Shown: positions 39,180 to 46,588 of the stretch, one piece after another
How positions within the stretch are numbered: position 1 is the first letter of the stretch
How the letters are laid out: each line of letters opens with the position of its first letter
IMG/VR virus record: IMGVR_UViG_3300020027_000015
Location: 1 to 47,140 of that record
Source of the DNA: a virus
Strand: one strand, 5' to 3'
DNA length: 47,140 nt
Made by a program: the position numbers and the translations under genes
Notes under the pieces: model-generated
What the model saw: the letters and a program-made list of their open reading frames with translations, nothing else
The model's database searches: none
Told to the model about the DNA's origin: nothing

Positions 39180-39302
39180 ATGGCGGAAGCCGCCCATGAG
39201 CGCAAATTGGAGCGCTTCTATGGTAGCTCGTCTCCACAGTCGATCTCAGAACTCACAGAGAGCGCCTATCGAGAGCGGGCGGAATTGAGAAGGCGGGATT
39301 AG
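39180..39302 (+). CDS. 40-residue charged helical peptide
   Basis: ATG 39180 to TAG 39302, abutting the ATG of the HNH gene. It encodes MAEAAHERKLERFYGSSSPQ... ending in AELRRRD: one charged helix. Perfect packing with the next gene supports it, but it is too short to identify. Confidence 0.45.
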   Translation: MAEAAHERKLERFYGSSSPQSISELTESAYRERAELRRRD

Positions 39303-39773
39303 ATGGCGACGGCTTCCAATTCCAAGTTCGGCGAGAGCGGCGAATCGCTCGCGGAGTATCGCATCCGCCGACGCAATGGCCGCAAGACCAAAGAACTGGG
39401 CACCAAGACGCAATTGCGGGTGCGTGACGGGATTGGCTGTCGCTGGCCGGGGTGTGAGTACTGGAAGCACGGCGTAATCGTGGAAGGCGCGCATCTCTTT
39501 GATAAGGGCATGGGCGGCGATCCCAAGCAGATTCGCACGAAGGTCGAGCTGATGATGCGGCTCTGCAAGGTGCATCACCAGGGGCCGCAGTCGATTCACT
39601 CTGGGCATCGAGAGATTGAGTTTCTGACCGAGCGGAAAGCCGATGGCCCGTGCGCGTTCAAGAGCCGCAAGAGCCTGTTCGACCGCTTCACCACGGACGG
39701 CATCGAGAACGACTGGGATGTTAGAAGCCATCGCAACGAAGCGGCGGCGGATGAAGGCGAGGACGACGAATGA
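39303..39773 (+). CDS. HNH-type nuclease-like protein
   Basis: A 156-residue protein. CRWPGCEYW, then VEGAHLFDKGMGGDPKQIRTK, then LMMRLCKVHHQG match the treble-clef HNH order (C-x4-C, HxF/H-like, C-x2-HH) I know from stand-alone phage HNH proteins. Such proteins cut DNA, often near cos or pac sites or as recombination tools. It lies in the early replication cluster rather than near terminase. Confidence 0.7.
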   Translation: MATASNSKFGESGESLAEYRIRRRNGRKTKELGTKTQLRVRDGIGCRWPGCEYWKHGVIVEGAHLFDKGMGGDPKQIRTKVELMMRLCKVHHQGPQSIHSGHREIEFLTERKADGPCAFKSRKSLFDRFTTDGIENDWDVRSHRNEAAADEGEDDE

Positions 39774-40237
39774 TTAACGACAAACCGCACTACGGTTTTG
39801 CCCACGTTGGTGGGAAGTTGAGTCTCGACTTCAAGACGCCGTTCACCGCGTGGATCGCCAAACTGGCCGGCGACACTGGCGCCGAAGTCGTGATCTTCGT
39901 CGCGGACAAAGCGTGGTTGAAGACGCGACAGCAGGAAAAAGGCTTTCACGTGATGATCCAGCCCCTTGTTGCTAAGACCGGCTGGAAGATCGCGGCGCTC
40001 AAGCAATACCTCTTAGGCGAGATTTTCGGATGGGCTGATCTCACGGAGGGTATCCGCGTGTTGGTGGAGCCGTCCACCGCGGCCCTCAACAAGAAGCAAT
40101 ACAGCGAACTGATCGAGCAGACGCTCGAGATCGCGGCCACGGAGTTTGATACCTGGCTGGAAGCACCGAGCGAATGGAAAGAGCGACACGAGAAGGAACG
40201 TAAGCAGGCCGCTAAGAAGTTACAGACGGCGGCCTGA
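39770..40237 (+). CDS. NinB-like recombination protein
   Basis: A 155-residue protein from ATG 39770 overlapping the HNH stop. The C-terminal half TGWKIAALKQYLLGEIFGW, then VEPSTAALNKKQYSELIEQTLEIAATEFDTWL matches the conserved core of NinB/Orf-type proteins ('TG...H..LK..FL', 'S...L....F...IE....A...G..L'). Lambda NinB (Orf) is a recombination mediator that binds SSB and ssDNA, and an SSB-like gene is three genes upstream. No catalytic site is expected. Confidence 0.65.
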   Translation: MINDKPHYGFAHVGGKLSLDFKTPFTAWIAKLAGDTGAEVVIFVADKAWLKTRQQEKGFHVMIQPLVAKTGWKIAALKQYLLGEIFGWADLTEGIRVLVEPSTAALNKKQYSELIEQTLEIAATEFDTWLEAPSEWKERHEKERKQAAKKLQTAA

Positions 40238-40537
40238 GCGATGTATTGAGCGAATGAGGCGGCGGCGTGGACGGTGACACGCAGCGATGGACGCTTAAGC
40301 GCGTCGGGCTTACTGGAGCGCAACGCAATAGCGAGGACGGACCTGAAATCCCAACCCTCACGCCAGTCCCCGATAGCAGGGTTAGTACCTGCCCGTCTCA
40401 TTCGTTCAGTAGATCGTTCTCTAGAAGAAGAAATAGAAGAGAAGACTTTTCGCGCTGCGCTCCGAGAGGGCGCAACCGAGAGCGCGATTCGATCGACCGG
40501 GGCGGGTGGCGGCAGTGAACGGACAACAGGAGAGCAG
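40238..40537 (+). other. Non-coding 300-bp region with hairpin element E
   Basis: No convincing gene: the frame that reads through is Arg/Ser-rich. The main content is hairpin element E at 40452-40485: GCGCTGCGCTC, 17 bases, GAGCGC, sharing sequence and geometry with 46003-46036. The 16-mer AGAGGGCGCAACCGAG (40465-40480) recurs at 40789-40804, so the two copies flank the gene at 40538. The ribosome site CAGGAGAG of that gene ends the region. Confidence 0.65.
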
Positions 40538-40780
40538 ATGGCTGTAAAGGTAACGCAAGACCCAGAGAACGAGATCACCACGGAAGTGATCGCCACGTCG
40601 ATCCAGGCGATTGCAGATGCGATGAAGAAGATCCGCGCCGGTCGTTTAAACGACGCCGCAATCCTGCAATTGATCTACGCCGCCTGTTACCCCAAAGTGC
40701 CGCGCGATCAAGTCAAAACCGTGTTCCTGGCGATCAATAGCCTTGAGCAAACGTGGCTGAAGCCTAAAAAAACGAAGTAA
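40538..40780 (+). CDS. Small early protein flanked by repeat elements
   Basis: An 80-residue protein with a good ribosome site (AGGAGAG). The sequence is helical (EVIATSIQAIADAMKKIRAGRLNDAAILQLIYAACYPKVPRDQVKTVFLAINSLEQTW) and ends KPKKTK. It is bracketed by two copies of AGAGGGCGCAACCGAG, which makes it look like a cassette. No family was recognised. Confidence 0.6.
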   Translation: MAVKVTQDPENEITTEVIATSIQAIADAMKKIRAGRLNDAAILQLIYAACYPKVPRDQVKTVFLAINSLEQTWLKPKKTK

Positions 40781-40788
40781 CAGCGTCC

Positions 40789-40804
40789 AGAGGGCGCAAC
40801 CGAG
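40789..40804 (+). repeat. Half copy of the dispersed element
   Basis: AGAGGGCGCAACCGAG, identical to 40465-40480. It lies nine bases after the stop of the 80-residue gene. It is the right half of the element; the left GCGCTGCGCTC half is missing here. Confidence 0.75.
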
Positions 40805-40846
40805 TGGTCCGTGCGTAGGACCGAGATGAGTTGTTGCAGTTTGATG

Positions 40847-40903
40847 GCGCTAGCGCTCGCGGAGGTCGCGGCCTGATTGTCCCGTCGTCGCACCGAGAGA
40901 AGT
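40847..40903 (+). repeat. Dispersed early-region element, copy B
   Basis: Bases 40847-40874 match copy A (36197-36224) with one mismatch. Bases 40890-40903 (GCACCGAGAGAAGT) are identical to 46047-46060, also downstream of element C. Both boxes keep the same order in B and C, so the whole gap seems to be a duplicated non-coding module. Before and after it (40805-40977) only the ribosome site ACGGAGAC was noted. Confidence 0.75.
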
Positions 40904-40977
40904 TTGCAAGTAAATGAGCTGGCCGCATTACGCGGCTGACACGCTGGAAAGACGGCGCATACAACGGAGACACGAAG

Positions 40978-41223
40978 ATGGAAATGCGATTCAACCTGGA
41001 TAGCTGCAACTCACTTGTAATTTCTGATTCAACCATCGCGGACCCGCGCCCGAACATGTCGCACGGTTGCCGCGCTCCCGATGAAGTGGCCGTGCAGTTT
41101 GTGCATGTGCCGCTTGGCTCATCGGATGGACTTCCAGACTTCGTGCAGAACATCAGCCTGCGATGCGGTGAAGCCAAAACGATCGCCAGTGCGTTGATGA
41201 CGGCGGCTCAGAACGCCAGATAG
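40978..41223 (+). CDS. Small hypothetical early protein
   Basis: An 81-residue protein. It alternates beta-like segments (EVAVQFVHVPLGSSDGLPDFVQNISLRCGEAKTIASALMTAA) and is preceded by GGAGACACGAAG. It stands alone between two non-coding gaps. No domain was recognised. Confidence 0.5.
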   Translation: MEMRFNLDSCNSLVISDSTIADPRPNMSHGCRAPDEVAVQFVHVPLGSSDGLPDFVQNISLRCGEAKTIASALMTAAQNAR

Positions 41224-41320
41224 GGACTGCAAAACGAGGGCCGCGTATTTTAGTTTCTCATAGGAGAAAACGCAACTTTTCGCTTGAGTTTGAAGGTGGG
41301 CTGTGAGGTAATAAAAGAAC

Positions 41321-41360
41321 GGCGACGTAGATTGAACCCCGGCAAAGGGTCTACGTCGCC
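41321..41360 (+). ncRNA. Perfect 11-bp stem-loop in the non-coding gap
   Basis: GGCGACGTAGA (41321-41331) pairs perfectly with TCTACGTCGCC (41350-41360) across an 18-base loop whose CCC and GGG can pair further. There is no T tract, so a simple terminator is unlikely. It may be part of a structured RNA or an origin hairpin. Confidence 0.4.
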
Positions 41361-41690
41361 TGACCCTCACGCAAGCCGCACCGTGGTTGAGACACGGAAG
41401 CGAATCGACGTAAGAGCTACTGACTATCGTAGCACTCGTCCATCCTTCCTTCCAACTCACACACGGTTCGGCCCATAGAGGCGGTCCTTCATCGACGGGA
41501 ATATTACGTCTGGGTGTCGGATCGTGATTGTCAGCGACCTACAGGGGGAGTGTCAGAGGTCGCACCGTGGCTGCGAAGCGCCAGAGCGGGACACCGGATC
41601 GTATGGCGAGCCGAAAAGTCTAGCGTGAATTGTGATCGTGCCATTACGCGATCCGGTTGCCGTCATGGTGGGCCTCAGGGCACGGGCGGA

Positions 41691-41728
41691 AGGGCAGGGC
41701 ATACGTAGGAATACGTCTGCTCAGCCCT
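41691..41728 (+). ncRNA. Long imperfect hairpin upstream of HNH gene
   Basis: AGGGCAG-G-GCATACGTA pairs with TACGTCTGC-T-CAGCCCT with two mismatches and a short loop. It ends 24 bases before the ATG of the HNH gene and could regulate its translation or mark the end of the upstream transcript. Confidence 0.35.
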
Positions 41729-41752
41729 CGGTAGGCTCTAGGGATTGGGCGT

Positions 41753-42139
41753 ATGAATAGCTTCCATAAGTCAGTGATTAAGATGCGGCGAGAGATGAAG
41801 ACGCTGCTGAAAGAACCGGCTACTCGATTGGCCTTCTTGATCAAGTGGAGCGATGTGAGATGCAAGGCGGATAAGGGACTACCGCCTCAAGAACGGAGAC
41901 GCCGATTTAATCGCTCCACAAGGGCGAGGAAATTGGATTCGCTGAAGTGCTGGGTGTGTGTCAGGGCGGTGAAGTTGATTCGCCACCACATCATCCAGAT
42001 TCAGCACGGCGGCGGAAATTGGCACATCAACGTGATCGGTATTTGCGAAGGCTGTCACGCGGAAGTGCATCCCTGGTTGGACGCATCGGCGCATCCGATT
42101 GTGGAAGAAGCGAAGCAGTTAGATGCCGCGCCGTTTTAG
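41753..42139 (+). CDS. HNH homing-type endonuclease
   Basis: A 128-residue protein. A basic helical N-terminus precedes the HNH module: CWVC, RHHIIQIQHGGG, NVIGICEGCHAEVHPW, i.e. CxxC, HH, N and CxxCH of the zinc-supported beta-beta-alpha-metal fold. No ribosome site is obvious. Flanked by non-coding DNA on both sides, it has the isolation typical of a free-standing mobile HNH gene, distinct from the HNH protein at 39303. Confidence 0.75.
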   Translation: MNSFHKSVIKMRREMKTLLKEPATRLAFLIKWSDVRCKADKGLPPQERRRRFNRSTRARKLDSLKCWVCVRAVKLIRHHIIQIQHGGGNWHINVIGICEGCHAEVHPWLDASAHPIVEEAKQLDAAPF

Positions 42140-42194
42140 TGCGGACGTTACGCGGTGAGCGCGACATGACGCCGCGATTAGTGAAGGTGGAGCG

Positions 42195-42419
42195 ATGACG
42201 GCTCGTGAAAAGTTCTCGTTAGGCGACAGGGTGCGTGAAAGCGCTGCTTATCCACGCTCTCTCCAGCGCCGTAACCTCATCACGACAGGCGTGGTTGTGG
42301 GGTTTGGCTTTCTGCGTAATCCGAACGTAGTTCGGATTCGTCGCGACGGCACGAACCACGTGACGACATTCCATATGGATTTTTGGGAGCGAGTGGAACC
42401 GGAAGGCGAGCAAAAGTGA
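42195..42419 (+). CDS. Small SH3-like/KOW-like basic protein
   Basis: A 74-residue protein: KFSLGDRVRESAAYPRSLQRR, TTGVVVGFGFLRNPNVVRIRRDGTNHVTTFHMDFWERVE. It is a compact beta-barrel pattern common in small phage proteins ('GD.VR...G.V.GF....VRV..DG...T..YH..F'). Ribosome site AAGGTGGAG. Nucleic-acid contact is plausible. Confidence 0.65.
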   Translation: MTAREKFSLGDRVRESAAYPRSLQRRNLITTGVVVGFGFLRNPNVVRIRRDGTNHVTTFHMDFWERVEPEGEQK

Positions 42420-42558
42420 TCGATCACGCGGCGGTGTGGATGGACACGCTGCAGGGGATATGCGGTGAAACATCCGCTAGTAAGCAGCGCGCATGACTTT
42501 GCCCCGAAGTTAAACAGTAGGTATCAAGGCCTACCCGCGTGAACTTTTGAGGTGTGAG

Positions 42559-42759
42559 ATGGATTGCGATAAGCACGGCCCGATGACTGGTTTAGAACTG
42601 CGCGAAGTCTATGACGGCGTGAGCGCGTGGATTTGTGAGGCCTGTGAGCAATGGCATCACCGTTGGCCTGAGGGCCATCCACGCCGCGCTAAGACTGAAG
42701 TAATTATTCGCGACACCTACCCGCTGAAGTCGTGGGCTCCGAAGGACACACCCGAGTAG
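42559..42759 (+). CDS. Small CxxC zinc-binding protein
   Basis: A 66-residue protein from ATG 42559 with GAGGTGTGAG in front (TTG 42547 in frame upstream). MDCDKHGPM and ICEACEQWHHRWPEGH form a single zinc site. The 139-bp gap before it (42420-42558) holds only a weak GTAGG / CCTAC hairpin. Function unknown. Confidence 0.55.
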   Translation: MDCDKHGPMTGLELREVYDGVSAWICEACEQWHHRWPEGHPRRAKTEVIIRDTYPLKSWAPKDTPE

Positions 42760-42792
42760 TCGGACACGCACGCACCATGAGGACGGACATGA

Positions 42793-43209
42793 ATGGCGCT
42801 TCTTTTTCAACTGACGCAGAAGTTAGCCCACGGATTCCAGGGTTTCTGGGTCCGCTGGCCCCGCAAGGTCGGCAAGCTGGAAGCGGAACAAGCATGGAAG
42901 AAACATGTGACGCCAGAGGACGAGGAACCGATTCACAAAGCCCTCGATTGGCAGATTCCGATCTTCGAGACGCGGGAGCCGGAATACATCCCACACGCGA
43001 AGACGTGGATTCGCAATCGGCGGTGGGACGACGAACCCCCGACGCCCCCGAAGCCGTCGATCGCGATAGTCAGCCGAACTACCGCGACACCGATGGCGGT
43101 GCAGCAACTGGACGCCGCCGCCCGGATACGTTCGCTGATCGCGACGGGGATGAGTCCAGAGGAGGCGAAGCGCACGGTCTACCTGGAACTGGGCTGGATC
43201 AGAGAGTAA
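42793..43209 (+). CDS. Replication-initiator-like protein (phage O / DnaT-like C-domain)
   Basis: A 138-residue protein. FQGFWVRWPRKVGKLEAEQAWKKHVTPEDEEPIHKALDWQ, then YIPHAKTWIRNRRWDDEP, is the conserved motif found at the C-terminus of many phage replication proteins ('FW..YP.K..K..A...W.K...', 'PH..TWL...RW.DE'). It lacks the usual N-terminal winged helix, which could be supplied by the product of the gene at 43324. No helicase follows, so it must load the host helicase. Confidence 0.65.
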   Translation: MALLFQLTQKLAHGFQGFWVRWPRKVGKLEAEQAWKKHVTPEDEEPIHKALDWQIPIFETREPEYIPHAKTWIRNRRWDDEPPTPPKPSIAIVSRTTATPMAVQQLDAAARIRSLIATGMSPEEAKRTVYLELGWIRE

Positions 43210-43323
43210 GCCGCGAAGAACTGGCCGCGCAATTCCGCGAGTTTGCCGAGAAGCTGAGTCGAAAGATGGCGATGAAATGACGCCTCTCTTACAGCGTCTC
43301 GGCCCGCACGTGGTGAAGGGGAC

Positions 43324-43659
43324 ATGATGACCGCTCAATTGAATCTCTTACTCCCGCGAGTCCATCGGAAAGCCGCCGAGATGATGGATCGCTTCTACGA
43401 GCAGCTCCAGGACGGCCAGTGGCACAAAGGCTCGGCGCTCTCGACACGGTTGCACACCTCAGATCGCGTGGTGCGCATGTGCGCGGAGCGGTCCCAAGGC
43501 CGCGTGATCTCGGGCCAGTTGGGCTACAAGATGACCCGCTTTGCGACGGGGGACGAGATCGACCATGCGGAAGCCTGGTTGATCTCGTCGGCGTCGAAGA
43601 TGAAAGAGCGCGCGGTAGAGATTCGGATTTGTCGGAACAGGAGCGGGTGCGCGGCATGA
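43324..43659 (+). CDS. Winged-helix-like DNA-binding protein
   Basis: A 111-residue protein (ATGATG start after GGGGAC). QDGQWHKGSALSTRLHTSDRVVRMCAERSQGRVISGQLGYKMTRFATGDEIDHAEAWLISSASKM fits a winged helix followed by a coiled region, as in small phage replication or regulatory proteins. It follows the initiator-like gene by 114 bp and may be its DNA-binding partner; this is inference. Confidence 0.6.
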   Translation: MMTAQLNLLLPRVHRKAAEMMDRFYEQLQDGQWHKGSALSTRLHTSDRVVRMCAERSQGRVISGQLGYKMTRFATGDEIDHAEAWLISSASKMKERAVEIRICRNRSGCAA

Positions 43660-43958
43660 ATGCAATCACGGAGCTCGAGAATTGGCTGAAGTTGATGGAT
43701 CACGATCCCGCCGATTCGACGCCGCTTGAAGATGCCGTGGTCGAAGCCATCGAGGCGCTGAAGGCGTGCGAGCGCGCGAGTCATGTGGGCGAGTCGTGGG
43801 AGGGCCGCATGAAGCGGTTGGCGTGCTTCGGAGCCGCCACCATCGCGAACGGAGATATGCGCCAGTGCCAGTTTTGCCAAACGTCGGTGGCGTGGGACTT
43901 GGTGGATCACGGCTTCTTCGGATTTAAGGCGTCGTGCCCGATGAAAGCGAAGTCATGA
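43656..43958 (+). CDS. Small helical protein with CxxC ribbon
   Basis: A 100-residue protein from ATG 43656 overlapping the previous TGA. An acidic helical N-terminus (LEDAVVEAIEALKACERA) leads to a C-terminal zinc ribbon: CQFC...FKASCPM. The gene overlaps the nuclease gene by four bases. Function unknown. Confidence 0.55.
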   Translation: MNAITELENWLKLMDHDPADSTPLEDAVVEAIEALKACERASHVGESWEGRMKRLACFGAATIANGDMRQCQFCQTSVAWDLVDHGFFGFKASCPMKAKS

Positions 43959-44224
43959 GACGCGCTGCCCGTGTGGATAACACCGCCAAAGAGTTACGCG
44001 CCTATGCGGAGTCGATCGGCTTCGTGGTCGCCCATATCGGCGGCGTGATCGACTGCCTGCTGGTGTGGGGCACCACCGTACTCGCGGTCGATTGGAAATC
44101 CAAGGGTGGGGAACTCACGAAGGATCAAGCCAAGTGGATCGCCAAGGGCATCCCGATTCGTTTCGTGACCACGCCGGCCCAGGTGGAAGCGTTGAAGGAT
44201 GAAGTACGCGGGAGGGCGGCATGA
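43955..44224 (+). CDS. VRR-NUC-like nuclease
   Basis: An 89-residue protein from ATG 43955. The core GGVIDCLLVWGTTVLAVDWKSKGGELTKDQAKWIAKGIPIRFVTTPAQVEALKDEV is the VRR-NUC plan: 'G..D....', '(V/L)(E/D)xK...G.LT..Q..W', then a strand and helix. The central Glu of the PD-(D/E)xK motif is Asp (AVDWK). Stand-alone VRR-NUC proteins are structure-specific, Holliday-junction-type nucleases; it could resolve replication or recombination intermediates before packaging. Confidence 0.75.
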   Translation: MRRAARVDNTAKELRAYAESIGFVVAHIGGVIDCLLVWGTTVLAVDWKSKGGELTKDQAKWIAKGIPIRFVTTPAQVEALKDEVRGRAA

Positions 44225-44430
44225 GCGGCCTCACCGCGGGTTCCTTCGTACCCGGTGATCCCCGCGCGGTGGCTGGTGGCCTCAAAGCCGGACGCGGCAA
44301 GAAGTGGGAGGCGATCAATCGCATCTGCCGGCTGTTTCCTGACGTTCCTCGAGCCGCGGCGAATGCGATCTATGAGGCGGCCTATCACAACGGGAAGATG
44401 TCGAAGCGACGACAGAAGGTGACGCGATGA
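44221..44430 (+). CDS. Small basic protein after the nuclease
   Basis: A 69-residue protein with four-base overlaps on both sides. Gly-rich start (GSFVPGDPRAVAGGLKAGRGKKW) and a helical end (VPRAAANAIYEAAYHNGKMSKRRQK). Possible nucleic-acid-binding accessory; no family recognised. Confidence 0.55.
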   Translation: MSGLTAGSFVPGDPRAVAGGLKAGRGKKWEAINRICRLFPDVPRAAANAIYEAAYHNGKMSKRRQKVTR

Positions 44431-44669
44431 GCTTTCTCTGCTTCTTCGGTCACTCCTCCGACTGGACCCGCGTACTCGTGGAGGGCGTGTGGCATCGGCA
44501 GTGCATCCGATGCCAGCAGCCGACGACACCACTACTAGTCAATGACGAGGGGACCGCCATTACCCCGGCGAAGGTACCCCCGATTGTCCAGCGACACGCG
44601 GAGAAGCAGCAGAAGGTCAAGGTCAAACGTGCGGTGCGGGTACTGAAGTTGGCGAGGAAGCAAGCGTGA
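44427..44669 (+). CDS. Small Cys-ribbon, Lys-rich protein
   Basis: An 80-residue protein. C5 and the CIRCQQP pair suggest a metal site in the N-terminal half; the C-terminus is a strongly basic helix (KVKVKRAVRVLKLARKQ). It overlaps the methyltransferase gene by four bases, so probably shares its expression. Function unknown. Confidence 0.55.
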   Translation: MSFLCFFGHSSDWTRVLVEGVWHRQCIRCQQPTTPLLVNDEGTAITPAKVPPIVQRHAEKQQKVKVKRAVRVLKLARKQA

Positions 44670-46003
44670 AGTACTTGAGCGTGTGCAGCGGGATCGAAGC
44701 CGCCACGGTCGCTTGGCATCCGCTCGGCTGGCATGCTGTTGCCTTCTCGGAAATTGAGAAGTTCCCATGCGCCGTGCTGGCGCACCACTATCCGACCGTC
44801 CCGAATTGGGGCGACCTGACCAAGTTCAAGGACTGGCCCGATGCAACTCTCGATCTTCTCGTCGGCGGAACTCCCTGCCAATCGTTCAGCGTCGCCGGCC
44901 TCCGAAAGGGATTGGCTGATCCGCGTGGCAATCTGGCCCTTACGTATCTTGCCGTTGCTGACCGCTATCGGCCCGAGTGGTTGGTCTGGGAGAACGTGCC
45001 CGGCGTGTTGTCAGCAGACGACGGACGGGCGTTTGGAGCCTTCCTCGGGGGACTGGTCGAACTCGGGTATGGGTGGGCCTATCGAGTCCTGGACGCTCAG
45101 CACTTCGGAGTGGCCCAACGACGCAAGCGTGTGTTCGTTGTCGCAAGTGCTCGAGGCTGGCAACGTGCCGCAGCGGTTCTTTTTGACAGCGCGAGCGTGC
45201 GCGGGGATTCTCCGCCGAGCCGAGAAGCGGGGCAGAGAGTTACCGGCACCATTGCATCGCGCACTTCAGCAGGTGGCGGACTCGGCACCGATTTCGACTG
45301 CGATGGTGGGGTGATTCACTGTGAGCCCGTTAGCCGCGCCCTGACGGCCTGCGAGACAGCAACGGGACGCCTGGACCCCAATGAGCAGGAATTCATCGCG
45401 CATTCCCTCCGTGCCGATGGCTTCGATGCCTCAGAAGATGGCACCGGACGAGGGACGCCATTAGTGCCGATCGCTTTCGCCCATCAAACCGCTGGCGATC
45501 ACACGACGTCGATGCCGATCGAGAACGATTTCTGCCCAACCCTGAAGGCTGGGCCATCAATGGCGATCGCGTTCGATGCGCGTCAAAGCGACGTCATCCA
45601 ATACGGCTACAAGACCGGACCACTGGATACCTACGGGCATTCAATGGCGATCGGCTTTCAGTCGTCACAGAGTGGTGTTCGGCAGGTCGACGCGCACGCG
45701 ACATTAGATAGCAATAACGGAAGCCGACGCCACAACGGCGTGGTGCAAGGGATGGCCGTTCGACGACTGACGCCTCGAGAATGCGAACGCCTCCAAGGCT
45801 TCCCAGATGATTACACGCTGATTCCCTATCGCGGCAAGCTCGCAGCCGATGGCCCGCGATATAAGGCGCTCGGAAACTCGATGGCGGTGCCCTGTATGGC
45901 ATGGATCGGTCGACGCATTGCGCAGGTTCACGAACTCGACAACCAACAACGGAAGCCTCGCGTGAGAGCGGATGTCGTGCCGTTGAAGAGGAAATTAGCT
46001 TAG
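44666..46003 (+). CDS. dcm-like: DNA C5-cytosine methyltransferase
   Basis: A 445-residue enzyme with ordered C5 motifs: I YLSVCSGIEAATVAW (3-17), IV GGTPCQS (67-73, nucleophile Cys71), VI ENVPG (109-113), VIII QRRKRVF (151-157), then a long variable target-recognition region (about 160-370), and IX/X VRRLTPRECERLQGFPDDYT and KALGNSMAVP. The N6-adenine enzyme follows 63 bp later. Stand-alone phage methyltransferases protect DNA from host restriction. No cognate endonuclease was seen. Confidence 0.92.
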   Translation: MKYLSVCSGIEAATVAWHPLGWHAVAFSEIEKFPCAVLAHHYPTVPNWGDLTKFKDWPDATLDLLVGGTPCQSFSVAGLRKGLADPRGNLALTYLAVADRYRPEWLVWENVPGVLSADDGRAFGAFLGGLVELGYGWAYRVLDAQHFGVAQRRKRVFVVASARGWQRAAAVLFDSASVRGDSPPSREAGQRVTGTIASRTSAGGGLGTDFDCDGGVIHCEPVSRALTACETATGRLDPNEQEFIAHSLRADGFDASEDGTGRGTPLVPIAFAHQTAGDHTTSMPIENDFCPTLKAGPSMAIAFDARQSDVIQYGYKTGPLDTYGHSMAIGFQSSQSGVRQVDAHATLDSNNGSRRHNGVVQGMAVRRLTPRECERLQGFPDDYTLIPYRGKLAADGPRYKALGNSMAVPCMAWIGRRIAQVHELDNQQRKPRVRADVVPLKRKLA

Positions 46004-46060
46004 CGCTGCGCTCGCGGTGGTCGTTAACGAGAGCGCGTTAGTTCATGCACCGAGAGAAGT
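46003..46060 (+). repeat. Dispersed early-region element, copy C (with hairpin)
   Basis: GCGCTGCGCTCGCGGTGGTCG matches copy A with one deleted base and begins at the last base of the methyltransferase stop. GCGCTC (46008-46013) pairs with GAGCGC (46031-46036) over 17 bases, the same geometry as element E. GCACCGAGAGAAGT at 46047-46060 is shared with copy B. It fills the gap before the N6-adenine methyltransferase gene. Confidence 0.8.
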
Positions 46061-46066
46061 CTGACG

Positions 46067-46588
46067 ATGAGAACAATTGCCGCGACAGAGAATCCGTCCG
46101 TGATTGGGGCCGCGCGCACGCGGAATAACGGCCGCTACAACGGTAATGGCCGAGAGTGGGCCACGCCGCCGGAGGTGTTCGATCCGCTCCAGGCTGAGTT
46201 TGGGTTCACGCTCGACGCGTGCGCTACGCCACAGAACGCGAAGCTTCCGCGATATTTCACCGAGGCCGAAGACGGGTTGTTTCAGTCGTGGCAAGGGCAT
46301 CGCGTGTGGCTGAATCCTCCGTATGGCCGCGAGATTTACGCATGGACGCGCAAGGCGCGAGAGTCGCGCAACGACGCGGAGATTATCGTGGGTTTATTGC
46401 CGGCGTCTACAGACCTCTCGTGGTGGCACGACGACGTTTTAAGTGGAGACGCTGAGGTGCGCTACCTGAGAGGCCGTGTACGGTTTCTCACCGGTGGCCC
46501 GTATCGCGCCAGCGGCTTCTTCGCGTCGGTGGTTGTTATTTGGCGGCCACGAGCAGGCACGGTGTGTGAGCTAAGCGGCACTCGGTAA
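46067..46588 (+). CDS. dam-like: DNA N6-adenine methyltransferase (phage Dam, PF05869-type)
   Basis: A 173-residue enzyme. Signatures of the phage Dam family: EWATPPEVFDPLQAEFGFTLDACAT (30-54), PRYFTEAEDGLFQSW, and catalytic NPPYG (83-87). The C-terminus PYRASGFFASVVVIWRP is also typical. Together with the C5 enzyme it may give the phage two protective marks. A weak site (GACGATGAG) gives the start at 46067. Confidence 0.9.
   Translation: MRTIAATENPSVIGAARTRNNGRYNGNGREWATPPEVFDPLQAEFGFTLDACATPQNAKLPRYFTEAEDGLFQSWQGHRVWLNPPYGREIYAWTRKARESRNDAEIIVGLLPASTDLSWWHDDVLSGDAEVRYLRGRVRFLTGGPYRASGFFASVVVIWRPRAGTVCELSGTR

Larger units (their letters stand above)
41224..41752 (+). other. 529-bp non-coding, hairpin-rich region
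   Basis: No frame looks coding: the longest (41514-41708) is Arg/Gly/Cys-rich and lacks a ribosome site. Structures seen: TTTCTC-ATAG-GAGAAA at 41254-41269; a perfect 11-bp stem at 41321-41360; a long imperfect hairpin at 41691-41728 just before the HNH gene. CGCACCGTGG occurs twice (near 41381 and 41561). Candidates are an origin of replication, a small RNA or long leader of the HNH gene; the sequence alone cannot decide. Confidence 0.6.

Noticed and set aside
40274-40537. N-terminal extension of the 80-residue gene in the same frame
   Set aside because: Ser/Arg-rich, lies over the hairpin element, and the ATG at 40538 has a strong ribosome site directly upstream.
37615-46588. Restriction-modification or retron/DISARM-type defence system around the two methyltransferases
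   Set aside because: No restriction endonuclease, helicase, reverse transcriptase or other defence partner was recognised next to either methyltransferase. Both look like stand-alone protective enzymes.
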